In this document: positions 36,947-47,944 of the stretch, piece by piece
How positions within the stretch are numbered: the first letter of the stretch is position 1
Layout: each line of letters opens with the position of its first letter
Assembly: GCA_022801595.1 (NCBI GenBank)
Contig: JAAWSO010000001.1
Span: forward strand, 1-64,000
Source of the DNA: Clostridiales bacterium
Lineage (GTDB): Bacteria > Bacillota > Clostridia > Oscillospirales > Acutalibacteraceae
DNA length: 64,000 nucleotides
Reading direction: 5' to 3'
Notes under the pieces: model-generated
Told to the model about the DNA's origin: nothing
The model's database searches: none
The model's input: only the letters and a program-made list of their open reading frames with translations
Translations under genes and position numbers: made by a program

Positions 36947-39466
36947 ATGTATCGTTTCAATGGATTTACTGAAAAAGCAAACAAAGCCCTAAACATGGCT
37001 GTGGAAAGCGCGGAGCAATTGGGGCACACCTACATTGGCAGTGAACACATGATTCTGGGACTTTTGAAAGAAGGAACCGGCGTGGCTGCGGAAGTGCTGA
37101 CCAAGCTGGGCATCAGCATGGATACCATGGAAAATACCATTCGGCAGAAGGTGGGCAGCGGAGCCCAGACCCACTTGACCATTGACGATTTCACACCGCG
37201 CAGCAAACGGATTTTGCAGATCGCGGTGATGGAGGCCTCCCGTTTGGGACACAACTATGTGGGAACCGAGCACTTGCTCATTGCGATCCTGGAAGAAGGC
37301 GACAGTTATGGCGTGCGGTTCCTCAACCTGCTGGGCGTGAAAGCTACCGATATTTTTGAAGAAATTAGCAGTAGTCTGGGCAATGGTGAGGAAGCTTCCT
37401 TCACCGATGCGTCCGGCGCCACCCAAACTTCGAAGGCAAAAGGCAAGGGAGGCAGTAAAGCGGAAACCAAGACATTGAATCAATATGGTCGTGATCTGAC
37501 AGAGCTGGCAAAAAAAGGACAGATTGACCCCGTAATCGGCCGTCAAGTGGAAATCGACCGGGTGGTTCAGATTCTGAGCCGCCGCACCAAAAATAACCCT
37601 TGCCTGATTGGCGAGCCGGGCGTTGGTAAAACTGCGGTCGCGGAGGGATTGGCCTTGAAGATTGTCAATGGCGAAGTGCCGGAGACCTTGAAGGACAAGC
37701 GGATTGTAGCTTTGGATTTGACCAGTATGGTAGCCGGTACCAAATATCGGGGAGACTTTGAGGAGCGGATTAAGGCGGCGATGGGGGAAGTGAAGGCCAG
37801 CGGCAATGTCATCCTGTTTATTGACGAGCTGCATACCATCATTGGAGCCGGCTCTGCGGAAGGTTCCGCAGATGCCGCCAATATCCTCAAGCCATCCTTG
37901 GCCAGAGGCGAGATTCAGCTAGTCGGCGCAACCACGATCGACGAATACCGGAAACACATTGAAAAGGACGCCGCTTTGGAACGCCGGTTCCAGCCAGTCA
38001 TGGTAGGCGAACCAAATCAGGAAGAAGCCATCGAAATCCTGCGGGGCTTGCGTGACCGGTACGAAGCGCACCATAAGGTAAAGATTACCGACGAGTCTAT
38101 CGAGGCCGCAGTGAAACTATCCTCCCGTTACATCGGAGACCGGTTCCTGCCAGATAAGGCTATCGACTTGATTGACGAGGCGGCTTCCCGGGTGCGCCTG
38201 CGTGCGTTCACCGCTCCAGACAGCTTGAAAGAGCTGGAGAAAAAGATCAAGGAATTGGAGCAGGAGAAATCCGCTGCGGTCAATGCCCAGGACTTTGAAC
38301 TGGCCGCTCAAATTCGAGACGAGGAAAAGCAAACCAAAGAAAAACTGGAGCAGGCGAAAAACGCTTGGGACGACAAGAATTTGATTGGAAACAGCGAAGT
38401 AACCCCAGAGGATATTGCCAATATTGTTTCCACCTGGACGGGAATTCCGGTGGTGCAATTGACCGAAGAAGAAAGCAAGCGGCTGCTGCAATTGGAGGAT
38501 GTGCTTCATGAGCGCATTGTTGGCCAGGATGAAGCGGTTACTGCTGTGGCCAAAGCAATCCGCCGCGGACGTGTGGGATTGAAAGACCCGAAGCGTCCCA
38601 TGGGTTCCTTCCTGTTCCTCGGACCCACCGGCGTGGGAAAAACCGAACTGTGCAAAGCTTTGGCAGAGGCGGTATTCGGTGATGAGAACGCCATGATCCG
38701 ATTTGATATGTCCGAATACATGGAGAAACACACCGTATCCCGTTTGGTTGGTTCTCCTCCAGGATATGTCGGATACGACGAGGGCGGCCAGCTGACCGAC
38801 CAAGTGCGCAGTAAGCCTTATTCGGTGATCCTCTTTGACGAGATCGAAAAGGCTCACCCCGATGTATTCAACATGCTCCTGCAAATTTTGGAGGATGGTA
38901 TTTTGACCGATTCTCAGGGCCGTCATGTAGACTTTAAGAATACCATCATTATCATGACTTCCAACGTGGGCGCGCATCTGATTACTGAACCAAAGAAAAA
39001 CCTGGGCTTTGAAGGAGAGGATCTGGAGCGTAAGCTGGAGGACAGCACTACCCGTGAGCTGGTTATGGCCGAGCTGCGGAAAACCTTCCGCCCAGAGTTC
39101 CTCAACCGGATTGACGGAACCATCATGTTCCATAAACTGACCGAGGAACACATTAAGGAAATCGCGGTACGGATGCTCAAAATTTTGAGCGGTCGCTTGG
39201 AGGGAATGGAGATTCACATCACCTTCACTGATGAAGCGATTCAGGCGATTGCCGATGCTGGTTTCGATCCCATCTATGGCGCAAGACCGCTGCGCCGCGC
39301 TGTACAGTCCAAGATCGAGGATGAATTGGCCGAGCAAATGCTGGAAGGAAAATTCAAGGCTGGCAGCCACGTAACATGCGACTTCAAAGACGAGAAATTT
39401 GTCTTTGCCACAGGAGAAGAAACCGAAGCCACAGAGCCAAGCGAACCAACCAATCCAGCGGAGTAA
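36947..39466 (+). CDS. clpC: ATP-dependent Clp protease ATPase subunit ClpC
   Basis: Clp_N repeats, two AAA+ Walker A ([30 protein letters not shown]), UVR motif; synteny. Confidence 0.96.
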   Translation: MYRFNGFTEKANKALNMAVESAEQLGHTYIGSEHMILGLLKEGTGVAAEVLTKLGISMDTMENTIRQKVGSGAQTHLTIDDFTPRSKRILQIAVMEASRLGHNYVGTEHLLIAILEEGDSYGVRFLNLLGVKATDIFEEISSSLGNGEEASFTDASGATQTSKAKGKGGSKAETKTLNQYGRDLTELAKKGQIDPVIGRQVEIDRVVQILSRRTKNNPCLIGEPGVGKTAVAEGLALKIVNGEVPETLKDKRIVALDLTSMVAGTKYRGDFEERIKAAMGEVKASGNVILFIDELHTIIGAGSAEGSADAANILKPSLARGEIQLVGATTIDEYRKHIEKDAALERRFQPVMVGEPNQEEAIEILRGLRDRYEAHHKVKITDESIEAAVKLSSRYIGDRFLPDKAIDLIDEAASRVRLRAFTAPDSLKELEKKIKELEQEKSAAVNAQDFELAAQIRDEEKQTKEKLEQAKNAWDDKNLIGNSEVTPEDIANIVSTWTGIPVVQLTEEESKRLLQLEDVLHERIVGQDEAVTAVAKAIRRGRVGLKDPKRPMGSFLFLGPTGVGKTELCKALAEAVFGDENAMIRFDMSEYMEKHTVSRLVGSPPGYVGYDEGGQLTDQVRSKPYSVILFDEIEKAHPDVFNMLLQILEDGILTDSQGRHVDFKNTIIIMTSNVGAHLITEPKKNLGFEGEDLERKLEDSTTRELVMAELRKTFRPEFLNRIDGTIMFHKLTEEHIKEIAVRMLKILSGRLEGMEIHITFTDEAIQAIADAGFDPIYGARPLRRAVQSKIEDELAEQMLEGKFKAGSHVTCDFKDEKFVFATGEETEATEPSEPTNPAE

Positions 39467-39509
39467 TACACTTCCACAATCCTTCGAAAGATTTCGAATT
39501 CTAAAAGAA

Positions 39510-39560
39510 AAAGAGATTCTTCCGGCGTTCCGCAAGGTTCGCCGGAAGAATCTCTTTTTT
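39510..39560. terminator. intrinsic terminator after clpC
   Basis: AAAGAGATTCTTCCGGCG ... CGCCGGAAGAATCTCTTTTTT. Confidence 0.92.
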
Positions 39561-39590
39561 GGTAGATCATGGAGAGCGGGAACCACCCCG

Positions 39591-40511
39591 TTAAAAATCC
39601 GTGCGGATTTGTTTTTCGCTGGATTCCGGGGAATAGAGGAAGGAATCCATATGGTCGCCGGTAAAAAAATATTCCGGCATGGGGGGACGATATGTATAAT
39701 CAAAAGTATCAATGATAATCAGCTTGACCTTCATCCGTGACGGAATGATGTTTTTAATAAAGACACTGGCCTGCTGGCCCGCTTCCACTCCTTCTTTCGC
39801 TTCAGCTAGACCGGCCAGGTTGGGGGTCAATTCCACAAAAACTCCGTAAGGCTCCACCGAGCGGATGATGCCCGCAACGGTTTCGCCTACTTGGAACCGG
39901 TTCCGGTTTTCTTCCCAAGTGCCCAACAGCTCCTTGTGGGATAGGGTAATACGGTCGTTTTCGATGCTTTTTACTACTGTCCGAATGTCCATTCCTACCT
40001 CAAACCGTTCCCTTGGATGGTCGATCCGGGAAATGGAAATCGCGTCAATAGGCAGTAGGGAAACGATGCCGCAGCCAATGTCGGCAAAGGCGCCAAAGGG
40101 TTCCAAGTGGGTGATCCGCGCGTCAATCACGTCGCCGGGCGACAGGGTGGAAAGATATTCCTCCTGGCATTTTTCCTGGGCCAGCCGGCGGGATAAGAGG
40201 GCAATGGTGGAGCCGTCCTCTTTTTTCTGAAAGCCTACGATCACGAAACATACGGGTCTATTTACACGGGAAATGATGGCGATGTCTCGGACGGTGCCTT
40301 CCCGGATTCCAATGGCGCTGTCTTCCCGGGGGATGATGCCTTTCATACAGCCAAGGTCTACCATCAGGTTGTGTGCGCTGTCGCAAATGATGGCACGCCC
40401 TTCCAAAATCTGTCCGTCACGGCAGGCGTCAGCGAGGGTGGAATAGCTGAGCATCGCGTTACGGTTTTGCGGGGTGTCGATCCTCCAGCCCTCCGGATAA
40501 TACAAACTCAT
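39591..40511 (-). CDS. S1-domain RNA-binding protein (tandem S1 repeats)
   Basis: GDVIDARITHLEPFGAFADIGCGIVSLLPIDAISISRIDHPRERFEVGMDIRTVV and GETVAGIIRSVEPYGVFVELTPNLAGLAEA. Confidence 0.85.
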   Translation of the reverse strand: MSLYYPEGWRIDTPQNRNAMLSYSTLADACRDGQILEGRAIICDSAHNLMVDLGCMKGIIPREDSAIGIREGTVRDIAIISRVNRPVCFVIVGFQKKEDGSTIALLSRRLAQEKCQEEYLSTLSPGDVIDARITHLEPFGAFADIGCGIVSLLPIDAISISRIDHPRERFEVGMDIRTVVKSIENDRITLSHKELLGTWEENRNRFQVGETVAGIIRSVEPYGVFVELTPNLAGLAEAKEGVEAGQQASVFIKNIIPSRMKVKLIIIDTFDYTYRPPMPEYFFTGDHMDSFLYSPESSEKQIRTDF

Positions 40512-40646
40512 ATTTTAGCCTCCCTTTTTATTGTCCAATTATCTATATGCGCCGCCTGGGTGGAACATACTAAAAAAGTCCTAGTGGTGTCGGGGAGAAG
40601 GTTTTTTCTCCAGTGTTTCCAACGGAAAAGAAACAAAAAGTTTTAC

Positions 40647-40713
40647 AAAGGTAACAAGGATACACAAGATTGTAACCTTTATTTTCTTGAAAAAATCGTG
40701 TTTCTACGGTAAA
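40647..40713 (+). promoter_or_regulatory. inverted repeat plus sigma-A-like promoter upstream of cyclophilin gene
   Basis: AAAGGTAACAA N12 TTGTAACCTTT (one mismatch); then TTGAAA-N17-TAAAAT. Confidence 0.55.
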
Positions 40714-40766
40714 ATGAAAAAAATTAAAGTGTCTTTTGGCTCTTAAAGAAAGGGAGTTTCTTTCCT

Positions 40767-41615
40767 ATGAAGAAAAGAAAATGGGGACGAATCCTCTGTA
40801 TTAGTATGACAGCCGCCCTGATGGCGGCGTTGGCCGCAGGTTGCGGGCAGGCAGACGATACCAGCAATTCGTTGGCATCCTCTGCCAAAGATTCTGTCGC
40901 TTCCTCCGCCGTTGTCTCGGAATCAACCAAGCCGGTGAGCGTAACCGATAAGCCAGTTGGCTTCCAACTGGACGCTCCGGCAAAGGGAGAGGAAATCGCC
41001 GTGATCACCACCAACAAAGGGGTTATGAAAATGCGGCTATTTGCCGACGAAGCCCCCAAGGCGGTGGAGAACTTTAAAAAACTGGCGGAGCAAGGCTTTT
41101 ATAATGGTGTGATTTTCCACCGGGTGATCCAGAACTTTATGGCGCAGACCGGGCAAGGGAATGGTCAAAGCATTTACGGCGCAAGTTTTGAAGATGAATT
41201 TACGGCAAACTTACTGAATCTGCGAGGTTCCGTTTCTATGGCCAATGCCGGCCCCAACACCAACGGCACCCAATTTTTTATCAATCAGGCTCCAGCTTCC
41301 GCATTTCCTGGCTGGACATATTACCAAACCCTCTATGACGCCTATCAACAAAATCCCCAACAGTTCTCACCCTCTTCCGTGATTGATATGAGTAAAGTCA
41401 CCCAGGATATCAAGGAACTCTACTCGCAAAACGGCGGAAACCCACATTTGGACGGCAGCTACAATATGGCGGGCAGGGGACATACCGTCTTTGGCCAGGT
41501 GTTTGAGGGGCTGGATGTGTTGGATGCCATTACCGCTTCGGAGACAGACGTCAATGACCGACCGGTGACCGATATCACTATTGAATCCATCACCTTAGAA
41601 CCTTATGAAGGATGA
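40767..41615 (+). CDS. peptidylprolyl isomerase (cyclophilin-type), lipoprotein
   Basis: Lipobox-like AALAAGCGQA; ENFKKLAEQGFYNGVIFHRVIQNFMAQTGQ; AGPNTNGTQFFINQ. Confidence 0.92.
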   Translation: MKKRKWGRILCISMTAALMAALAAGCGQADDTSNSLASSAKDSVASSAVVSESTKPVSVTDKPVGFQLDAPAKGEEIAVITTNKGVMKMRLFADEAPKAVENFKKLAEQGFYNGVIFHRVIQNFMAQTGQGNGQSIYGASFEDEFTANLLNLRGSVSMANAGPNTNGTQFFINQAPASAFPGWTYYQTLYDAYQQNPQQFSPSSVIDMSKVTQDIKELYSQNGGNPHLDGSYNMAGRGHTVFGQVFEGLDVLDAITASETDVNDRPVTDITIESITLEPYEG

Positions 41616-41670
41616 TCTCTGGATAAAAGGAATCAATCGTCCAGCTCTTTGGGCGTGTTAGGAGTTTTTT

Positions 41671-42147
41671 ATGAATCAGCAGTATACGACACCAAATCCA
41701 ACCCCATCGGGTTCTTCTACGCCGCCGAATCCGCCTCAGCCTCCCAAGTGGGAGCCGCCGGTCTACCGCAGTCAACAAGCCCCCAACTCCAAGGTTTATT
41801 GGATTCTTTGTTATTTGGGGATTTTATGGCTGGTTGGCCTCATTGCCGACCGGGAAAATCCTAAGACCCGCTTTCATGTGAATCAGGGGATTATCCTTTC
41901 CATGCTGGGAGCCGTATTGAGCGTAGCCTATACTATTTGGCATGTCATCATGAACGCAGTTTTCGGGCTTTGGTTTTTAGGCGGCTTGATCGGTGTCCAT
42001 CCGATTGGCGCGGCGCTGAATACAGCCTTTGGACTGGCAGTAGCCGCAATTATGGTTTTTTATGTTGTTGTGGGCATCATGAATGCAGTCAATTGCCGGG
42101 AAAAGCCTTTGCCGATCATTGGAAAGCTGTTTGTGATTGTCAAGTAG
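41671..42147 (+). CDS. DUF4870-like membrane protein
   Basis: GLIADRENPKTRFHVNQGIILSMLGAV; proline-rich N-terminus plus hydrophobic segments. Confidence 0.65.
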   Translation: MNQQYTTPNPTPSGSSTPPNPPQPPKWEPPVYRSQQAPNSKVYWILCYLGILWLVGLIADRENPKTRFHVNQGIILSMLGAVLSVAYTIWHVIMNAVFGLWFLGGLIGVHPIGAALNTAFGLAVAAIMVFYVVVGIMNAVNCREKPLPIIGKLFVIVK

Positions 42148-42250
42148 ATCCTCGTTTCCTTTTTGAATATTTTGAAAAATTTTCTAGAAAATTATCGCCC
42201 ACCACATTGACAATCCTGTGGAAGAAGCGATATAATAAAAACGATTATTT

Positions 42251-42303
42251 TATGTTCCCAATTGAGGCAAATGCTTGCTGTTAGTGGGAACATAACTTTT
42301 TTA
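42251..42303 (+). promoter_or_regulatory. pyrG leader attenuator hairpin
   Basis: TATGTTCCCA N24 TGGGAACATA followed by ACTTTTTT; upstream TTGACA-N18-TATAAT promoter. Confidence 0.75.
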
Positions 42304-42343
42304 CCGTGAGTATTGCCGAACACGGCTTGATTGGGAGGATATT

Positions 42344-43957
42344 ATGTCTACAAAGTATATTTTCGTTACCGGCGGTGTGGTTTCCGGGCTAGGCAAGGGA
42401 ATCACGGCGGCATCTTTGGGACGTCTGCTGAAAGCAAGAGGACTGCGGGTGACCATGCAGAAGTTTGACCCGTATCTCAATATTGACCCGGGTACGATGA
42501 GTCCATTTCAGCATGGAGAGGTGTTTGTAACTGACGATGGCGCGGAAACCGACTTGGATCTGGGGCACTACGAGCGTTTCATTGACGAGAATCTGTCCCA
42601 GAACAGCAATGTGACCTCTGGACGGATTTACTGGAATGTTCTAAAAAACGAGCGGGCAGGCTACTACGAAGGCGGCACCGTACAGGTGATTCCCCATATT
42701 ACCAACGAGATCAAGAACCGGATTTATGCGGAAAAAGACCAGGTGGACGTGTCCATTGTAGAAATTGGCGGCACAGTGGGGGACATTGAGAGCCAACCGT
42801 TTTTGGAGGCGATTCGCCAGTTTGCGACCGAGGTAGGCCGCCAAAACTGCCTGTTCCTCCACGTCACTTTGGTGCCTTATTTGGCAGCGTCCAGCGAACA
42901 GAAAACAAAGCCGACCCAGCATAGTGTGAAGGAACTGCTTTCCATTGGTATCCAGCCGGATATCATTGTCCTGCGTGCGGAACAGGAAGTAGCCGAGGAA
43001 CACAAACGGAAAATTGCGCTGTTCTGTAATGTGCCGGAAAATTGCGTGATCCAGAATTTGGATTTGCCACTGTTGTATTCCGTACCATTGGCTTTGCGGG
43101 AAGAGCGTCTGGATGACATTGTATGCAAGCGTTTTGGCCTGGACACCCATGGCCCGGATCTGACCGAATGGATGACGATGGTGGATACTGCCCTTTCCAT
43201 CACGGAGACGGTGACGATCGGTTTGGTAGGAAAATATGTGGAGCTGCATGACGCTTATCTGAGCGTGACGGAAGCCCTGACCCATGGCGGAATTGGCAAT
43301 AAGGTGAAAGTCAAGATCGAATGGATTGATTCGGAATTGTTGACCCCAGATAACGTGGAGGAAAGCCTGAGCCATTTGGATGGTATTTTGGTGCCTGGGG
43401 GATTTGGCCAGCGAGGTATTGAAGGTAAGATTGAAACCATCAGCTATGCCCGTACCCACAGCATTCCTTTCTTTGGCATTTGCCTGGGCATGCAGTTGGC
43501 GATTGTGGAGTACAGCCGAAATGTGTTGGGTTTGGCTGACGCTAATTCTGCGGAATTTGATCCACAGAGCAAAAATCATGTGATTGATTTGATGCCGGAA
43601 CAAAAAGACGTGGTGGATTTGGGCGGTACCATGCGGCTGGGAAAATATCCTTGTAAGGTAACGCCTGGCAGCAAGGCTGCGGAGATTTATCAGGAAGCCC
43701 TGATCTATGAGCGTCATCGTCATCGCTTTGAAGTGAACAACGATTACCGGGAGGAATTAGAGAAAGCTGGGGTTGTATTCTCTGGATGTTCCCCGGACAA
43801 CCATATTGTGGAGATGATGGAGGTGCCGGCTCACCCTTGGTATATGGCGGTGCAATTCCATCCCGAATTCAAGTCCCGCCCCAACCGCCCCCATCCCTTG
43901 TTCCAAAGCTTCATAGCGGCTTGTATGGTTCATAAGAAAAGCAGGGAAGGGAAGTAA
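42344..43957 (+). CDS. pyrG: CTP synthase
   Basis: [52 protein letters not shown]. Confidence 0.97.
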   Translation: MSTKYIFVTGGVVSGLGKGITAASLGRLLKARGLRVTMQKFDPYLNIDPGTMSPFQHGEVFVTDDGAETDLDLGHYERFIDENLSQNSNVTSGRIYWNVLKNERAGYYEGGTVQVIPHITNEIKNRIYAEKDQVDVSIVEIGGTVGDIESQPFLEAIRQFATEVGRQNCLFLHVTLVPYLAASSEQKTKPTQHSVKELLSIGIQPDIIVLRAEQEVAEEHKRKIALFCNVPENCVIQNLDLPLLYSVPLALREERLDDIVCKRFGLDTHGPDLTEWMTMVDTALSITETVTIGLVGKYVELHDAYLSVTEALTHGGIGNKVKVKIEWIDSELLTPDNVEESLSHLDGILVPGGFGQRGIEGKIETISYARTHSIPFFGICLGMQLAIVEYSRNVLGLADANSAEFDPQSKNHVIDLMPEQKDVVDLGGTMRLGKYPCKVTPGSKAAEIYQEALIYERHRHRFEVNNDYREELEKAGVVFSGCSPDNHIVEMMEVPAHPWYMAVQFHPEFKSRPNRPHPLFQSFIAACMVHKKSREGK

Positions 43958-44082
43958 AAAACTATTCCAATCAAAACTGCCGGATTGCGCTTCTCTTGAA
44001 AAGCGTTTCTCGGCAGTTTGTTTTTTAGACGGAATTCACCGTAAGTTTTATGATAGGATAAAACTGGTTTTGAGAAAGAGGA

Positions 44083-44916
44083 ATGAAGATGGGAAAAAAA
44101 CGAAAAGGCTTGTGGGCCCTGCTGCTTGTTGTAATGTTTTTGCTTGCCTGTGTCGGGCTCTGGTGGTTTCAGACCTTTACCTTGACCGTGACACGGGTGG
44201 AGATTACAAGCAGTAAAATCAAAAACACCGTCAAAATTGTCCAACTCACGGATTTACATGGAGCTTCCTTTGGCAACGATAACCAGTCTTTGATTCAAAA
44301 GATTGCCAAGGAAAAACCGGACTTGGTGGTGAGTACAGGGGATATGTATACCAATGGGGACGACATGGGAAAGGAAACCGCCTTACAGCTGCTTTCCCAA
44401 CTGGCAAAATCCTATCCGGTGTATGTGGTCAACGGGGAACACGACAATGACGATGCTTATATGGAGGCTCTGCGCCAGAATCATGTTCATGTTCTGCAAG
44501 ATCAAATGGAAACCATCACCGTCGGAGAAACAACCTTACAGTTGTACGGCATTGATAATGTGTATTATAGCCCTATCTTTTCTTTGGCGAAAGAATTTGA
44601 TCCACCAAAAACAAATATATTTAGTATTTTACTGGCACATATCCCAAACCCTGCGGTTTTTGAAAGCTTCGGCGTCGATCTGGCCATCAGTGGGGACACC
44701 CATGGCGGGCAAGTACGGCTGCCATGGATTGGACCGCTATATTACGATGGCTCTTGGTTCCCGAAATTTACCTATGATGGAGAAATATGGGATAAGGGGA
44801 TGTATCAGATCGGAGAGATGGAGTTGTTTATTTCCAGCGGATTGGGGAATTATCCAGTTCCTATCCGTTTCGGCAATCGGCCGGAAATTGCAGTCCTCAC
44901 CCTCACCCCAGACTAA
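44083..44916 (+). CDS. membrane-anchored metallophosphoesterase
   Basis: IVQLTDLHGASFGNDNQSL, VVSTGDMYTN, VVNGEHDND, SGDTHGGQVRLPW. Confidence 0.9.
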   Translation: MKMGKKRKGLWALLLVVMFLLACVGLWWFQTFTLTVTRVEITSSKIKNTVKIVQLTDLHGASFGNDNQSLIQKIAKEKPDLVVSTGDMYTNGDDMGKETALQLLSQLAKSYPVYVVNGEHDNDDAYMEALRQNHVHVLQDQMETITVGETTLQLYGIDNVYYSPIFSLAKEFDPPKTNIFSILLAHIPNPAVFESFGVDLAISGDTHGGQVRLPWIGPLYYDGSWFPKFTYDGEIWDKGMYQIGEMELFISSGLGNYPVPIRFGNRPEIAVLTLTPD

Positions 44917-45082
44917 ACTGGTTTGTGGACGGCAAGCTGTTTTTTCGCTGGTGCGGTACCCTGACGGGTGGGAATTTGAAATGCTGGCCCCCGCTCAATT
45001 TTCTTCGAACTCCCGATTTCCAACCAGCAAACGGAAACGTGCCGTTTCTGAACAAGATAGAATCCAACCAATGAGCAAAAGA

Positions 45083-45129
45083 AACCCGGAGGCTTCCAAA
45101 TAAAGAGAAAGCCTCCGGGTTCTTTTTTA
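45083..45129. terminator. intrinsic terminator, convergent to adhE
   Basis: AACCCGGAGGCTT N13 AAGCCTCCGGGTTCTTTTTT. Confidence 0.88.
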
Positions 45130-45137
45130 GTTCTGGT

Positions 45138-47753
45138 TTATTTGCCGTAGTACGCTTTGGTATATAGCTCTTTGATTTCTTGAATGAGTGGATAACGGGG
45201 GTTTGCGGTGGTACATTGATCCTCGTGAGCATTTTCCGAAAGTTCCTGCACTTTATTGAAGAACAACTCTTCCGAAATGCCGCATTCCTGAACACTGGTG
45301 GTAATTTCCACTTCTTTTTGCAGATCGCGGACAGCCTGTACCAGATTTTGGACGCTTTCCTTTACTGTTTTACCACCCTTGCCAATCATCTGCGCGATTT
45401 TGGCATACTTTTGGTCTGCGATAAATTTCTCGTATTTTGGGAAAGAGCAGAACTTGGTTGGCTTAGTTGCATTGTACTCGATCACATAAGGCAGCAAAAT
45501 GGCATTTGCACGGCCATGAGGAATATGGAATTCACCGCCTAGCTTGTGAGCCATAGAGTGGTTTAGGCCCAAGAACGCGTTGGTAAAGGCCATACCTGCG
45601 ATACAGGAAGCATTGTGCATTTTTTCCCGGGCTTCCTGATCCGTGGCGCCGTTTTTGTAAGCGCGGGGCAGGTAGGTAAAGACCATGTCGATGGCTTGCA
45701 GGGCAAGGCCATCGGTGTAGTCGCTAGCCATGTTGGAAACATACGCTTCAATGGCGTGAGTAAGAACGTCAAGGCCAGTGTCTGCGGTAGAGCTTTTTGG
45801 GAGACTCATGACGAACTGCGGGTCGATAATCGCCACATCTGGGCATAGAGAATAGTCAGCCAGCGGGTATTTGATGTTTCCGTTTTGCTTGTCGGTGATA
45901 ACCGAGAAAGAGGTTACCTCGGAGCCGGTGCCGGAGGTGGTGGGGATGGCAACCAGCTTTGCCAATTTGCCCAGTTTCGGGAATTTATAGGCACGTTTCC
46001 GAATATCCAAGAATTTCAACTTGAGGCCGTCAAAGGAAGTTTCCGGCTGCTCATAGAACAGCCACATCCCCTTTGCCGCATCAATGGCGGAGCCGCCGCC
46101 CAAAGCGATGATGACGTCCGGCTTAAAGTTGCGCATTTGTTCCACGCCTCGCATGATGGTCTGTACATCTGGATCTGGCTCGACGTCCGAGTAAATTTCT
46201 GCATGGCAGTAATGCTGGCGTTTTCTCAAGTAATACAGAACCTTATCCACATAGCCCAGCTTTACCATAGTTGGGTCGGTAACAATGAACGCCCGTTCAA
46301 TGCCTTCCATTTTCTCCAGGTATTGGACGGAATCATATTCAAAGTAAATCTTCGGCGGAACCTTAAACCACTGCATGTTGACCCTCCTCTTGGCGATGCG
46401 TTTTTTATTAATTAGATTGACCGAAGAAACATTGGAGGTAGTGGAATTGTGGCCATAGGAGCCGCAGCCGAGAGTGAGGGATGGAGTGTTGGTGTTATAA
46501 ATATCGCCGATGGCGCCTTGGGAGGATGGGGAATTCGAAATCACACGGCCAACCTTCATTTCTTCTCCATAGGCTTTGATGAGATCCTCATTGGTACTGT
46601 GGATCACCGCAGAGTGGCCCAGACCGCCGAAATCCAGCATCTTTTTGGCCATGGCAAAGCCTTCGTCCGAATTTTTTACCACAAAGTATGCCAGGACAGG
46701 AGAGAGTTTTTCTCTGGAGAGAGGATAATCCGCCCCCACATCTGGCAGACGGGCGATGAGGATTTTCGTATCTTGCGGAACCGTCACACCCGCTTGCTCG
46801 GCAATCCAGGCAGCGGGTTTTCCCACAACCACAGAGTTGAGGGATTGTTTTTCAGGGTTGATCACATAGTCAGAAACTTTTTTCGTCTCCTCGTCGTTGA
46901 GGAAATAGCAGGCGTTCTCGGCCATAATTTTCTCAAAATCCTTAGCAATGCATTGGTCGACGATCACTGCCTGCTCAGAAGCGCAGATCATGCCGTTGTC
47001 AAAGGTTTTGGAAAGCATCAGGTCGGTGCAGGCGCGCTCCAGCTTGGCAGTTTTTTCGATGTAGCAGGGCACGTTTCCAGGGCCAACGCCCAGGGCTGGC
47101 TTACCAGTGCTGTAAGCTGCGCGCACCATACCAGCGCCGCCGGTTGCCAATACCAAGGAAACATTGGGGTGGTTCATCAATATGCCGGTAGCTTCTACGG
47201 ATGGATATTCAATCCATTGGATACAGTGTTCCGGGGCGCCGGCTTTCACAGCGGCGTCCCGCAGAACCTTTGCAGCCTCTACGGAAGATTTTTGCGCATT
47301 GGGATGGAAACCGAAGATGATAGGATTCCGGGTTTTAGCGCAGATCAGAGACTTAAACATGGTAGTAGAGGTAGGGTTAGTCACTGGGGTCACGCCAGCT
47401 ACAATGCCTACCGGCTCCGCAATTTCCACGTAGCCTTCCATGTCGTTTTCGTCCACGATGCCAACGGTCTTTTCGTATTTGATGGAGTGCCAAATATATT
47501 CAGTGGAGAAGATGTTCTTGATAATCTTATCTTCCACCACGCCGCGGCCAGTTTCCTCGTAGGCCAGCTTTGCCAGACGCATGTGGTTATCCAAACCAGC
47601 CAGCGCCATGGCGTGGACAATCTCATCGACCTGCTCCTGGTTTAGCTTCATATATTCCTCCAGAGCAGCCTGTGCTTTCTTGACTAAGTCGTCAATTATG
47701 GTTTTGGTGTCCACGGTGGGCTGAGCGGTTTGCTCGTTTTTTGCATTACTCAT
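45138..47753 (-). CDS. adhE: bifunctional acetaldehyde-CoA/alcohol dehydrogenase
   Basis: N-terminal aldehyde dehydrogenase and C-terminal iron-ADH (GGGSAIDAAKGMWLFYE; GLNHSMAHKLGGEFHIPHGRANAILLPYV). Confidence 0.96.
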   Translation of the reverse strand: MSNAKNEQTAQPTVDTKTIIDDLVKKAQAALEEYMKLNQEQVDEIVHAMALAGLDNHMRLAKLAYEETGRGVVEDKIIKNIFSTEYIWHSIKYEKTVGIVDENDMEGYVEIAEPVGIVAGVTPVTNPTSTTMFKSLICAKTRNPIIFGFHPNAQKSSVEAAKVLRDAAVKAGAPEHCIQWIEYPSVEATGILMNHPNVSLVLATGGAGMVRAAYSTGKPALGVGPGNVPCYIEKTAKLERACTDLMLSKTFDNGMICASEQAVIVDQCIAKDFEKIMAENACYFLNDEETKKVSDYVINPEKQSLNSVVVGKPAAWIAEQAGVTVPQDTKILIARLPDVGADYPLSREKLSPVLAYFVVKNSDEGFAMAKKMLDFGGLGHSAVIHSTNEDLIKAYGEEMKVGRVISNSPSSQGAIGDIYNTNTPSLTLGCGSYGHNSTTSNVSSVNLINKKRIAKRRVNMQWFKVPPKIYFEYDSVQYLEKMEGIERAFIVTDPTMVKLGYVDKVLYYLRKRQHYCHAEIYSDVEPDPDVQTIMRGVEQMRNFKPDVIIALGGGSAIDAAKGMWLFYEQPETSFDGLKLKFLDIRKRAYKFPKLGKLAKLVAIPTTSGTGSEVTSFSVITDKQNGNIKYPLADYSLCPDVAIIDPQFVMSLPKSSTADTGLDVLTHAIEAYVSNMASDYTDGLALQAIDMVFTYLPRAYKNGATDQEAREKMHNASCIAGMAFTNAFLGLNHSMAHKLGGEFHIPHGRANAILLPYVIEYNATKPTKFCSFPKYEKFIADQKYAKIAQMIGKGGKTVKESVQNLVQAVRDLQKEVEITTSVQECGISEELFFNKVQELSENAHEDQCTTANPRYPLIQEIKELYTKAYYGK

Positions 47754-47789
47754 TCTGTGAATTCCTCCCAAAAAATTGTCAGCATTATT

Positions 47790-47828
47790 TTGTTAAACAA
47801 TTAACTAACTTTGTTAATATTATAACAA
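47790..47828. promoter_or_regulatory. two tandem Rex-type operators upstream of adhE
   Basis: TTGTTAAACAATTAACTA (47790-47807) and TTGTTAATATTATAACAA (47811-47828) versus Rex consensus TTGTTAAnnnnTTAACAA. Confidence 0.8.
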
Positions 47829-47874
47829 TACAAAAAGAAAATGTCAAGGGATTTAAAAAGGAAAGCGTGATAAA

Positions 47875-47910
47875 AATGGAGACAAACCGAAAAATGGCTT
47901 GCCTCCATTA
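47875..47910 (-). terminator. intrinsic terminator after rex (minus strand)
   Basis: ATGGAGGCAAGCC attttt.. GGTTTGTCTCCAT then T-rich; mismatches become G-U pairs only on the minus-strand transcript. Confidence 0.7.
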
Positions 47911-47944
47911 GGTTCTGATTATTCTTACGGAAACGATCCAGTTT

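Noticed and set aside
38117-39712. 531-aa minus-strand ORF
   Set aside because: Antisense shadow of clpC; no motif support.
42641-43723. 360-aa minus-strand ORF
   Set aside because: Antisense shadow of pyrG.
46449-47645. 398-aa plus-strand ORF
   Set aside because: Antisense shadow of adhE; composition (His/Gly/Phe-rich) typical of reverse-frame translation, no RBS or recognised motif.
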